From: Candidatus Proelusimicrobium excrementi
Lineage (GTDB): Bacteria; Elusimicrobiota; Elusimicrobia; Elusimicrobiales; Elusimicrobiaceae
Assembly: GCA_934643455.1 (NCBI GenBank)
Contig: CAKUBV010000005.1
Location: 1-64,000 of the forward strand
Direction: 5' to 3'
DNA length: 64,000 nucleotides
Shown: in pieces, positions 15,847-24,598 of the stretch
Numbering within the stretch: the first letter of the stretch is position 1
Layout: each line of letters opens with the position of its first letter
Translations under genes and position numbers: made by a program
The notes under the pieces: generated by a model
The model's database searches: none
Told to the model about the DNA's origin: nothing
The model's input: the letters and a program-made list of their open reading frames with translations, nothing else

Positions 15847-18800
15847 CTATTTCGCTTTGCCTTTACTCAGCCTCTCTACAATATTTTGGACCAATACGTA
15901 GAAAAGAGGAATAAGCAGCAAGCCGAATACGGTGCCTACAAGCATACCGAAAAACACCGGCCCGCCGATGGCCTTTCTGCTTGAAGCGCCTGCGCCTGTA
16001 GCTATAATCATCGGGAAAACGCCCAAGATGAAAGTGAAAGCAGTCATAAGCACGGCGCGGAACCTTTCATAAAGGCCCTTTAAAGCCGATTGAACTATGG
16101 AACTGCCTCTTGCGCGTTCTTCCTTAGCGAACTCAACAATCAATATAGCGTTTTTGCTGGCCAAACCTATCAAAAGCACCAAGCCCAGCTGCGCGTATAT
16201 ACTTAAAGGAAGCCCCATAATCATAAGCCCCAAAAGCCCGCCCAGCAAAGCCGCGACGACCGACATTAACACCGACATCGGCACGCTCCAGCTTTCATAC
16301 TGAGCGACAAGGAACAAGTAGGCGAATAATATCGCAAGCCATATAAGGAATGTTATCTGCCCGCCGGTTTGTTTTTCCTGATAGCTTATGCCCGACCATT
16401 CATAAGCGTAGCCTGCCGGCAGGACTTGCTTGGCAAGTTCTTCCACTGCGGCCATAGCCTGGCCCGTGCTTACGTCGCTTTTTTGCACGGCAGTAATAGT
16501 GGCCGAAGGATACTGATTGTACCTCGGTATCATTCTGGGGGAAAGAATATCCCTAAAGTCCACGAAAGCCCTTAAAGGTATCATCATGCCGACTAAATTC
16601 GGTACGTAAAGATTATCCATGGTTGAAAGGTTCTGACGGTATTTCCAGTCAGACTGTATCATAACCTTGTTAACCTGCGTGCCGAAGTTGACGTCGTTGA
16701 CGTAGCCGGAGCCCAAATAATTTTCCAAAGCGGAGAAAATATTTGAAAGCGGCACGTTCATGGATTCGGCCTTGGTTCTGTCTATATCCAAGAATATGTT
16801 AGGCGTTTTGGCCGTAAAGTTGGTGTAGGCAAAGGATATATTCGGATTGCGGCGCAGAGCGTCCAAAAAATTCTGCACTACTTTATCCAAATTAATATAA
16901 TCCGCATCATTTAAGGATTGGATTTTAAGGTCCATACCGCCGGACATACCCAAACCGGGAATGGCTGGCATTTCCATAAACTGGAATTCGGCTTCAGGCT
17001 TGCCTGAAATTTTCGCCTTAAGTTTGTTTAAAATGGCGGTGGAAGAATATTCCGCTCCTTTACGCTCGCCCCAAGGGGTAAGCGTGATGATAACCATGCC
17101 GAGGTTCTCCCCGCTGCCCGCACCCATGCTGAAACCGGCCACGCTCATTACGCCTTTAACGCCTTGTTCGGCGCGGATTATAGGCATTATCTCACTGATT
17201 ACGGCCTGGGTTCTCTTGAAAGAAGCGCCTTCCGGCAGTTGGACGTTAAGCATGACTACGCCTTGGTCTTCGCCGGGGATGAAAGAAGTTTGGCTGCTCT
17301 TTAAAGAACCCCAAACCAACAGGGCGAGAACTACGAATATTACCGCTATAAAAATAGTGCTTCTGGCTATTATACGGGCAACGGCGCGGTATTTGCTGGA
17401 GGCCGAAGCCACAAGCATATTAAACCAAACCAAAGGTTTAAACGTCGTCGGTTTAACCGGCTTTAAAACCGTCGCGCAGATAGCCGGCGACAAAGTTAAA
17501 GCGTTGATTGAAGAAAATATTACGGCCGTAGATATCGTAACGGCGAATTGCTGGTAAATTTTGCCGGTAATACCGCCCATGAAACCTATAGGCACGAAAA
17601 TCGCCAGCAACACAAGCGTCGTCGCTATAATCGGGCCGGAAATTTCCTGCATGGTCTGTATGGCGGCGTCTTTCGGGTTCATTTTTTCCCTTGTGATAAG
17701 CAATACGGCGCGCTCAACCACGCAGATAGCGTCGTCAACCACGACGCCGATAGCCAAAACCAAGCCGAACAAAGTAAACATATTTATCGTATAATCCAAA
17801 ACGCGGATTATGATAAAGCTGCCCAGCAAAGAAACCGGTATGGCCACGGCGGGAACCAAAGTGGAACGCCAATCCTGCAAGAACAAATAACAAACGAAAA
17901 CCACCAAGACGAAAGTCAAAAGCAGAGTAAAGACGACCTCGCTTATAGACTCGTTAATATAGTCGGTGGTGTCCATGTTGATGTTATAAGTAAAATCCTC
18001 CGGGAAGAAGTTTGAAAGACGTTCAAGCTCCGATCTTACGCCTTCCATGGTGCTTAAGGCGTTTGCGCCGGAAGTTAAGCTCAAAGACATTGAAACCGCC
18101 GGCAGGCCGTTAAACTTGCCCTCCGCCGAATAGCTTTCCATACCGACTTCAATCCTGGCGACGTCGCCCAGGCGGACAAGTCCGCCCTGCTCGTCTGTTC
18201 TTACTATGATGTTTTTAAAGCCTTCTACGTCGCTTATACGCCCCTGGGTTTGCAGGGAATATACCATTTGTTCGTCGCTTTCGTTGGGGTAAGCACCTAT
18301 TTTGCCCAAAGTGGGCTGATAGTTCTGTGAAGTTATTGCGGACCTTATGATTGACACCGGCAGGTTGAGTGCGGCTATTTTATCCGCGTCCAGCCAAATA
18401 CGCATACTCTTCTTGGCGCCGTGTATGCTTACGTCGCCTACGCCGTCAACTTTAATCAAAGCCTTTTTGACGTTATTTTCCAAGTAGTCGCTGATATAGT
18501 TGGTGTCATAAGTGCCGTTGGGGGACATAAAACTTACGAAGGCCAATATGCTTGAAGACATACGCCTTACCGTCATACCCCTTCTGGTAACTTCCGTAGG
18601 CAGCTGGCCGGTGGCCTGCTGAATGCGGTTTTGTATCTTAACCTGGGCCATATCGGGGTCGGTGCCGGATTTAAAAGTAACCGTAAGCGAATAACTGCCG
18701 TCGGAGGAGGTGGAACTCATATAAATCATGTCTTCCACGCCGTTGATTTCTTCCTCCAAAGGAATACCCACGGTGGTAGCCACCACGTCCGCGCTTGCGC

Positions 18801-18954
18801 CCGGATAACTTGCCCTTACATAAATTTCGGGAGGAGTGATTTCCGGATAAAGCGCAATAGGCAAAGTCCACAGACATATGGCGCCCGCAAGGCTGATAAT
18901 CAAAGAAATTACCACCGCAAAGCGGGGCCTTTCAATAAAGAATTTGGAAAACAT
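15847..18954 (-). CDS. RND multidrug efflux transporter (AcrB/MexB, HAE1 type)
   Basis: An inner-membrane proton-drug antiporter of 1035 residues, close to the 1049 of AcrB. Twelve membrane helices are expected. The proton-relay Asp pair is present in helix 4 (GVVVDDAICVVE, near 405) and the relay Lys in helix 10 (GLASKNAILIVEFAKE, near 935). The N-terminus MFSKFFIERPRFAVVIS is typical. It is the last gene of a tetR-tolC-acrA-acrB order, with 13 bases to the membrane-fusion gene. Substrates cannot be told from the sequence. Confidence 0.95.
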   Translation of the reverse strand: MFSKFFIERPRFAVVISLIISLAGAICLWTLPIALYPEITPPEIYVRASYPGASADVVATTVGIPLEEEINGVEDMIYMSSTSSDGSYSLTVTFKSGTDPDMAQVKIQNRIQQATGQLPTEVTRRGMTVRRMSSSILAFVSFMSPNGTYDTNYISDYLENNVKKALIKVDGVGDVSIHGAKKSMRIWLDADKIAALNLPVSIIRSAITSQNYQPTLGKIGAYPNESDEQMVYSLQTQGRISDVEGFKNIIVRTDEQGGLVRLGDVARIEVGMESYSAEGKFNGLPAVSMSLSLTSGANALSTMEGVRSELERLSNFFPEDFTYNINMDTTDYINESISEVVFTLLLTFVLVVFVCYLFLQDWRSTLVPAVAIPVSLLGSFIIIRVLDYTINMFTLFGLVLAIGVVVDDAICVVERAVLLITREKMNPKDAAIQTMQEISGPIIATTLVLLAIFVPIGFMGGITGKIYQQFAVTISTAVIFSSINALTLSPAICATVLKPVKPTTFKPLVWFNMLVASASSKYRAVARIIARSTIFIAVIFVVLALLVWGSLKSSQTSFIPGEDQGVVMLNVQLPEGASFKRTQAVISEIMPIIRAEQGVKGVMSVAGFSMGAGSGENLGMVIITLTPWGERKGAEYSSTAILNKLKAKISGKPEAEFQFMEMPAIPGLGMSGGMDLKIQSLNDADYINLDKVVQNFLDALRRNPNISFAYTNFTAKTPNIFLDIDRTKAESMNVPLSNIFSALENYLGSGYVNDVNFGTQVNKVMIQSDWKYRQNLSTMDNLYVPNLVGMMIPLRAFVDFRDILSPRMIPRYNQYPSATITAVQKSDVSTGQAMAAVEELAKQVLPAGYAYEWSGISYQEKQTGGQITFLIWLAILFAYLFLVAQYESWSVPMSVLMSVVAALLGGLLGLMIMGLPLSIYAQLGLVLLIGLASKNAILIVEFAKEERARGSSIVQSALKGLYERFRAVLMTAFTFILGVFPMIIATGAGASSRKAIGGPVFFGMLVGTVFGLLLIPLFYVLVQNIVERLSKGKAK

Positions 18955-18967
18955 TTATCCCCCTTTA

Positions 18968-20071
18968 TTAATCCGCCACGATGGTGCTTTTCACCGTCTG
19001 GCCGTTGCTTACTTTCTGCACGCCGGAGATAATGATTTTCTCCCCGGGCTCTATGCCGGAAGTAATTATGTAATTATCGCCTACGCTCTGGCCGATGCCG
19101 ACGTATCTTTGCTCGGCGACGTTCTCAGCGTTTACGGTCATAACGTATTTGCCGTTGGAATCCTGCGCCACGGCGACCTGAGGCACTATTAAAGCCTCTT
19201 CCGGGCCATCGGCAGAAACTAAAACGGTTATCAAATTGCCGGGAACCAAAAGCCCCTCTTCGTTTGAATAAACCGCGTACATTGAAATGGTTGCGGTTTC
19301 CGCGTTCATTTCATTATCCTGAAAAAGTTTAGGGTCTTTAACGTCCACTACCTGCCCGTTTGCCAAAAGGAACTGTATGGAGTTTTTGCCGCGGCCTTCC
19401 TTATCGATGTATTTAAGGCTTTCAAGGCGTTCTTTATCGGTTAAGGAGAAACTGACCCTTACCGGGTTTATCTGCACTATGCGCGCAAGGCTGGAAGTGG
19501 AAGGATCGACGTAATTGCCTTTTGTAATAAAAGTTTTGCCGATTTTGCCGGATATGGGGGCTTTTATCTCGCTGTGTTCCAAATCCAAATTGGCAAGTTC
19601 CAAATCGGCTTTGGCTTTTTCCAGAGAGGTTTCCGCCACTTCAAGTTCCGCGGCGGGCAGCATTTTGTCCTTATAAAGGGAAAGCTGCCTCTTATAATCG
19701 TTCTCGGCTTGTGAAAGCGCGGCCTTCGCGCTGGCCAAATTGGCTTTGTATTTGCGCTGCTCTATCCTGAAGAGAGTATCCCCCTCTTTGACGAAAGAGC
19801 CGTCTTCAAACAAAACTTCTTCGATATAGCCGGAAACCTGCGGCCTTATATCCACGGCGTTTATGGCTTCCACTTTGGCGATATATTTCTTGGCGGGTGC
19901 AATATTTTTGCGTTCCGCGCGTTTAACCGTAACGTAAACGTCCCCTGCGCCCATAGGCATTACCGCCGCTGCTTTACCGGCGGATTTGCCGCCCAAAAAG
20001 TAACCGCCGCCCAAAGCAGCAAAAATCAATACTGCGGCGATGATATTGTCTTTTTTAAATTTCTTGCTCAT
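18968..20071 (-). CDS. RND membrane-fusion protein (AcrA/MexA type)
   Basis: A periplasmic adaptor of 367 residues linking the RND pump to TolC. One N-terminal membrane helix (residues 9-28) contains no lipobox Cys, unlike AcrA. The lipoyl-like part (RPQVSGYIEEVLFEDGSFVKEGDTLFRIE), a helical hairpin (about 95-150) and the second lipoyl half (IKAPISGKIGKTFITKGNYV) follow. The beta-barrel and membrane-proximal domains complete it. It is immediately downstream of the tolC-like gene with no gap. Confidence 0.94.
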   Translation of the reverse strand: MSKKFKKDNIIAAVLIFAALGGGYFLGGKSAGKAAAVMPMGAGDVYVTVKRAERKNIAPAKKYIAKVEAINAVDIRPQVSGYIEEVLFEDGSFVKEGDTLFRIEQRKYKANLASAKAALSQAENDYKRQLSLYKDKMLPAAELEVAETSLEKAKADLELANLDLEHSEIKAPISGKIGKTFITKGNYVDPSTSSLARIVQINPVRVSFSLTDKERLESLKYIDKEGRGKNSIQFLLANGQVVDVKDPKLFQDNEMNAETATISMYAVYSNEEGLLVPGNLITVLVSADGPEEALIVPQVAVAQDSNGKYVMTVNAENVAEQRYVGIGQSVGDNYIITSGIEPGEKIIISGVQKVSNGQTVKSTIVAD

Positions 20072-21412
20072 TTAAAATCTCCCTATTGCTCTGTATAAAT
20101 CCGCTTTGCTTATCAAAAGCCCGTAATAGGCGTTGACGAGGCCTTCCCTCGCATCGGCCAAATTGGCGTTGGCCGTAAGAAGGTTCAGAATGTCGCTCTT
20201 GCCCACTTCATAGTAGCGGGAGGCCACTCTTGCGTTTTCCTCGGCGGTGGCGACTATCTGCTTGCTTATTTGATACGATTTCACGGCCGTATTGTAGTTT
20301 TGGTAGTAAGACCAAACTTCATTTAAAACGGTTATTTTGGTATCTTTCAAACTTTCTTTGGCGGATTCGTATTCGTACTTGGCTTTATCGACGGAATAAG
20401 AAGTGTTAAAGCCGCTGAATATCGGCCAAGAGAGTTCCAATCCCACCGAGCTGCCCCTTTGATAAGGAAGGCTGCGCTTCCAGTTGTCGTCATACTGGGC
20501 TTTTGCCACGGCGGAAAGGCTCGGCAAACCGCCGGAGCGCGCGGAGCTTATGCCCGCTTTGCCGGCTTCTATATTGCTTTGGCTTTGTTTGATTTCCGGG
20601 CGCATTTCAAGCGCGTAAGCCATAAGCTCTTTAATATCGTTGCCCGATTCCAGCTTTATTACGGAATCGTCATTGGCCGGGATTTCTTTAAGATTAAGTT
20701 TCGTATCCGGGGAAAGATTAAGCAAAACGGCCAAATTGCCCTCGTTTTGCCTTAAAGTGTTTTCCGCGGTGGTTACCGTAAGAGTGCTTTGCTCGTAAGC
20801 CGTTTTGGCTTGGAGTTTATCCAGCAGGGAAACCATGCCCAAATCATATCTTCTTGAAGATTCTTCAAAAGATTTTTTATAGGTTTTCATACTTGCCTGA
20901 GCACTTTTTAAAGATTCTTTCGAGCCCAATACGCGCAAATAAGCGCTGTGCACTTTTAAAACCGTTTCCTGCAAAGCGGCGTCATAGGCGTGCTCGGCGG
21001 CGTTTAAATACGCTTTATTCAGCCCGATGTTGGAGGATCTGCCCCCGAAATCGTAAATAAGCCAGCTTAACGCTGCCGAAGCGGCGTAAGGTTCTTTTTG
21101 AACGGAATCTTCATGCTCGGTCTTGCTTCCGCTTAAAGAGCCCTCCCCTTTAACCGTAATCGCAGGCAAATAGCCGGCTTTGGCCGCACCTAAAGCGGCT
21201 TCTTTGGATTTAAGGGACATATAATCCGCGCTTAAAGCGGGATTATTGCATATCGCAACGTCCGTTAAATCGGATAAGGTCAGGCCTTTTGCCGTCAAAT
21301 CGACCTCGCTGCAGCCTTTCGGCGCGGTATTTTTATACACGCCGAAGACGTCCAAGGCGTTTACTCCGACGGCCAAAATCAAAAAGGCCGCAAAAGTTAA
21401 ATGTCTTTTCAT
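20072..21412 (-). CDS. TolC-family outer-membrane channel
   Basis: A 446-residue outer-membrane efflux protein with a signal peptide (about 1-19). Two repeated OEP halves are visible. Each has long amphipathic helices, such as LKSAQASMKTYKKSFEES and GLVNAYYGLLISKADLYRAI, the usual C-terminal motif. It forms the outer channel for the pump encoded just downstream. The start is two bases from the tetR stop, so the regulator and channel share a transcript. Confidence 0.92.
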   Translation of the reverse strand: MKRHLTFAAFLILAVGVNALDVFGVYKNTAPKGCSEVDLTAKGLTLSDLTDVAICNNPALSADYMSLKSKEAALGAAKAGYLPAITVKGEGSLSGSKTEHEDSVQKEPYAASAALSWLIYDFGGRSSNIGLNKAYLNAAEHAYDAALQETVLKVHSAYLRVLGSKESLKSAQASMKTYKKSFEESSRRYDLGMVSLLDKLQAKTAYEQSTLTVTTAENTLRQNEGNLAVLLNLSPDTKLNLKEIPANDDSVIKLESGNDIKELMAYALEMRPEIKQSQSNIEAGKAGISSARSGGLPSLSAVAKAQYDDNWKRSLPYQRGSSVGLELSWPIFSGFNTSYSVDKAKYEYESAKESLKDTKITVLNEVWSYYQNYNTAVKSYQISKQIVATAEENARVASRYYEVGKSDILNLLTANANLADAREGLVNAYYGLLISKADLYRAIGRF

Positions 21413-21414
21413 CT

Positions 21415-22056
21415 TTACTCCTTTATATATTCTTTTAAAATCGCTTTTACGTTAACGCGCAGCATTTGTTTTATGAGAAGGGAAGTTTCTCCGTCCACCG
21501 ATTTCATTTTAAAATCTTTAAGCAAAGCGTTTCTCTTCCTTCCAAAAACAAGCGTTTGCGCCGTTATCATGTGGCACAGCAGGACGGCCTTGCGGTCGTT
21601 TTCTTCCATACCGGTTATTTTTGAAATGCATTTAGTCATAAAGTCCTGCAAAGGGCAGGTGAGCCTTTCAAAAAATTTACCGCCGTATTTAGACGGATAA
21701 AATTCCTCTCGTGTTAAAAACAACGCCACGTATTTGTTCTTGGGAACGAAACCGAAATCGGCAAATTCGCCAATCACTTTACAAAGCAAATTCCAGGCTT
21801 CTTCCCGTCCGGCTCCGTCCAAATCGTGCAAATATTCTTCCAAATGAATGAAAGACGCGCTTTCTTCCTTCATAAAATCAAAAAGATAGTCTATAACCGC
21901 CTTGTAAAGGCCTTCTTTCCCGCCGAAGTAATAACTTATGGCGTGAATATTTACGCCCGCCCGGCGGACGATTTCCCTTGTGGAAACGCCGTCCATACCC
22001 CTTAAGGCGAAAAGTTCAAAAGCCGTTTTCAGCAGTTTGTTTTTTGAGTCTTTCAT
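21415..22056 (-). CDS. TetR/AcrR-family repressor of the efflux operon
   Basis: A 213-residue regulator. The N-terminal helix-turn-helix is textbook TetR (LLKTAFELFALRGMDGVSTREI, then RAGVNIHAISYYFGGKEGLY). The C-terminal ligand domain is of the CecR-like type seen with RND operons. It is the first gene of the operon and is preceded by a palindrome at 22110-22127 that could be its operator, so it probably represses itself and the pump. The ligand is unknown. Confidence 0.93.
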   Translation of the reverse strand: MKDSKNKLLKTAFELFALRGMDGVSTREIVRRAGVNIHAISYYFGGKEGLYKAVIDYLFDFMKEESASFIHLEEYLHDLDGAGREEAWNLLCKVIGEFADFGFVPKNKYVALFLTREEFYPSKYGGKFFERLTCPLQDFMTKCISKITGMEENDRKAVLLCHMITAQTLVFGRKRNALLKDFKMKSVDGETSLLIKQMLRVNVKAILKEYIKE

Positions 22057-22109
22057 TTTCCCGTCCCGATTTTACGCAACATAGAAAGTATACCAAAAAG
22101 CCGCTTCTA

Positions 22110-22127
22110 AAATCAATCGTTTGATTT
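22110..22127. promoter_or_regulatory. Candidate TetR operator
   Basis: AAATCAA TCGT TTGATTT is a perfect seven-base inverted repeat with a four-base centre, 53 bases upstream of the tetR start. A partial copy (AAAACGATTTTT) lies near 22157. Confidence 0.5.
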
Positions 22128-22250
22128 AATTTCAGTCGTAAAAACCATTAATTAAAACGATTTTTATTTCCGCCGCATTTCCTATGCCGGGCCTTGTATT
22201 TGCAGGTTTCCGGCGCTATACTTTTCTTAGTTGTGAAAAAGGGGGTATTA

Positions 22251-23351
22251 ATGACAAAAAACAAATTATTGGCTTTGGCTCTGGCCGGCGCAATGCTTAC
22301 GGGGCAAAGCCTTTACGCCTGCACGGGTATAGCTTTTAAGACCGAAGACGGCACGGCTATCGCGGGCAGAAGCATAGAATGGGGCTATTACGATTTAAAC
22401 AGCAAATTGGTAATAATGCCGCGCGGGGCTGATTTTCAGTCTTATACGTCCGAAGGAAAAAAGAACGGACTGAAATGGAAAGGCAAATACGGATTTACCG
22501 GCGTTGCGCTGGTATATGAAGATTTTATAGGCGAAGGCGTAAACGAAGCGGGCCTCAACGCGGGGATGTTTTACTTCTCCGGGTACGGGTCTTTATCCAA
22601 ATATAATCCCAAAAAGGCTTCAAAATCCTTGGCGGATATGTATTTGGTAAGCTGGATTTTAAGCAATTTTTCCACGGTGGAAGAAGTAAAGACCAATCTG
22701 CACAAAATAACGGTAGTGCCTATAGGGTATGAAAAAGACGGTCGGCCTCTGCCTACGGCGCATTGGCGCGTAACGGACGCGAAAGGCGGAAATATAGTCA
22801 TAGAAATCACCGACGGCGGCAAAGTCAATGTTTACGACAACAAAGCCGGCGTCTTTACAAACTCGCCTGAGTTTCCCTGGCATATTACAAACCTTAACAA
22901 TTACGTAAATCTGGAAACGGGCACGGCAAAAAATCGCAAAATGGGCGATATAGAACTTAAGTCTTTGGGCGGAACTTCAAGTTTGCTTGGCCTGCCGGGC
23001 GATTATACGCCGCCGTCAAGATTCGTAAGAGCCTTCTTTGCCCTGCACAGCGCGCCGAAAGCTAAAACCGCCGTTGCCGGAATTAAACAGGGATTTCAAA
23101 TCCTTAAGGCTTTTACCATACCCATAGGGGAAGAGTTCGCCCCGGGGCAAGAAGCGCCCAATATACCAAGCGCAACGCAATGGACGGCTTTCAGCAATTT
23201 AAGCGGAAAAGAATTCTATTATACTACGATGTATAACCCGACTATAAGAAAAATAGACTTAAACAAAATAGACTTTTCCACGGTAAAAAAATACGTTCTT
23301 CCGCTGGAAAACAAAACGGATCCCGGCTTTCAGGAAATATATTTTAACTGA
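22251..23351 (+). CDS. Secreted choloylglycine-hydrolase-family Ntn hydrolase
   Basis: A linear amide hydrolase of the bile-salt-hydrolase/penicillin-V-acylase family, 366 residues. The start at 22251 has GGGGG upstream and begins the signal peptide (residues 1-23). Cleavage after Ala23 exposes Cys24, the N-terminal nucleophile (CTGIAFKTEDG). Other family positions are visible: Arg40 in GRSIEWG, with Glu43 where many members have Asp, TNSPEFPWH, and PPSRFVRAFF. A signal peptide is typical of Gram-negative members. Substrate could be conjugated bile salts, acyl-homoserine lactones or other N-acyl amides and cannot be decided by eye. Confidence 0.88.
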   Translation: MTKNKLLALALAGAMLTGQSLYACTGIAFKTEDGTAIAGRSIEWGYYDLNSKLVIMPRGADFQSYTSEGKKNGLKWKGKYGFTGVALVYEDFIGEGVNEAGLNAGMFYFSGYGSLSKYNPKKASKSLADMYLVSWILSNFSTVEEVKTNLHKITVVPIGYEKDGRPLPTAHWRVTDAKGGNIVIEITDGGKVNVYDNKAGVFTNSPEFPWHITNLNNYVNLETGTAKNRKMGDIELKSLGGTSSLLGLPGDYTPPSRFVRAFFALHSAPKAKTAVAGIKQGFQILKAFTIPIGEEFAPGQEAPNIPSATQWTAFSNLSGKEFYYTTMYNPTIRKIDLNKIDFSTVKKYVLPLENKTDPGFQEIYFN

Positions 23352-23446
23352 GCCGCAGTCATCTCCACAACCGGGGGATGATTTTTGAAGCACTTGTAAA
23401 CTTTCCCCCGCTTGACGCGGGCGGATTTAGCGGAGATTCAAGATTT

Positions 23447-24526
23447 ATGCAAAGAAAATTAAGAGTAGCGCAATACGGATGCGGAAAGATGTCCGTATAT
23501 TCCATGCGCTACGTTTATGAAAAGGGAGCGGAAATCGTCGCCGCGTTTGACGTCAACCCGGCTGTAATCAACAAAGACATAGGCGATATCGCAAAAATCG
23601 GCAAAAAAGGCGTTTTGGTGCAGGACGCAAAAAACGCCGCGCAAATACTTAAAGAAGTAAAACCGGATATCTGCATAATAACCACGCAGAGCCTGTTTAA
23701 AGACGTTTTTGACGCTTTTAGAACCTGCGCGCAGGCCGGAGTGAACGCCATTTCCACCTGCGAGGAAGCGTTTTTCCCGGCGAATTCTTCCCCCGCGCTT
23801 ACCGCCGAACTTGATAAATTGGCGAAAGAGCACGGCTGCACTCTGTGCGGAAGCGGATACCAAGACGTATTTTGGGGCAATCTTATAACGGTTCTTTCCG
23901 GCGCGACGCAAAAAATAACCAAAATAAAAGGCAAATCCAGCTATAACGTGGAAGATTACGGCATAGCTTTGGCAAAAGCACACGGGGCCGGACTGGACTT
24001 GGAAAGATTCGCCAAAGAAATTTCCGCTTCGGACAATGTTTCCGAAAAGATACGCCGGGAAATGATTGATAAAGGCGAGTTCCTGCCCTCTTATATGTGG
24101 AACGTAAACGGCTGGCTTTGCGAAAAACTGGGCCTTACCGTCAAAGAGCAAACCCAAAAAACAGTTCCCCAAACATACAAAAGCGAACTTAAGAGCTCCA
24201 CTTTAAATATGTCTATCCCAGCAGGCTGCGCCACGGGTATGTCCGCAGTGGTAACCACAAAGACGGCCGAAGGCGTAATTCTTGAAACGGAATGTATAGG
24301 CAAGGTTTACGCCCCGGAAGAGTTCGACCAAAACGACTGGACGGTGGAAGGCGAACCTTCCACGCGCATTACGGTAAGCCGCCCTGCGACCGTAGAGCTT
24401 ACCTGCGCGACGGTGGTTCAGCGTCTGCCCGACGTTATAAACGCCGAGCCCGGCTATATAACCACCGACAGAATGCCCGATCCCCTTTACAGGGTAAAGC
24501 CTTTAAACGAGTACGTAAAAAAGTAA
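23447..24526 (+). CDS. DapB-fold dehydrogenase, 2,4-diaminopentanoate dehydrogenase-like
   Basis: A 359-residue NAD(P)-dependent oxidoreductase. The Rossmann start VAQYGCGKMSVYSMRYV, the GAEIVAAFDVNP strand and the STCEEAFFP and CGSGYQDVFWGNL segments match the diaminopentanoate dehydrogenase (Ord) group, which acts in ornithine fermentation. The start at 23447 has GGAGAT upstream; the frame is open to 23378 but that part lacks a leader. No other ornithine-degradation genes (ornithine aminomutase, OrtAB) are in the window, so the substrate may differ. It follows the Ntn hydrolase by 95 bases. Confidence 0.8.
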   Translation: MQRKLRVAQYGCGKMSVYSMRYVYEKGAEIVAAFDVNPAVINKDIGDIAKIGKKGVLVQDAKNAAQILKEVKPDICIITTQSLFKDVFDAFRTCAQAGVNAISTCEEAFFPANSSPALTAELDKLAKEHGCTLCGSGYQDVFWGNLITVLSGATQKITKIKGKSSYNVEDYGIALAKAHGAGLDLERFAKEISASDNVSEKIRREMIDKGEFLPSYMWNVNGWLCEKLGLTVKEQTQKTVPQTYKSELKSSTLNMSIPAGCATGMSAVVTTKTAEGVILETECIGKVYAPEEFDQNDWTVEGEPSTRITVSRPATVELTCATVVQRLPDVINAEPGYITTDRMPDPLYRVKPLNEYVKK

Positions 24527-24550
24527 TCCGCCAAATAAAGGCAAACGCAA

Positions 24551-24577
24551 AAGCCGCTCCCAAAAGAGCGGCTTTTT
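24551..24577 (+). terminator. Intrinsic terminator
   Basis: AAGCCGCTC and GAGCGGCTT form the stem around CCAAAA, followed by TTTAA. Confidence 0.8.
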
Positions 24578-24598
24578 AATGTAAAAAGAGCGTCAAAC

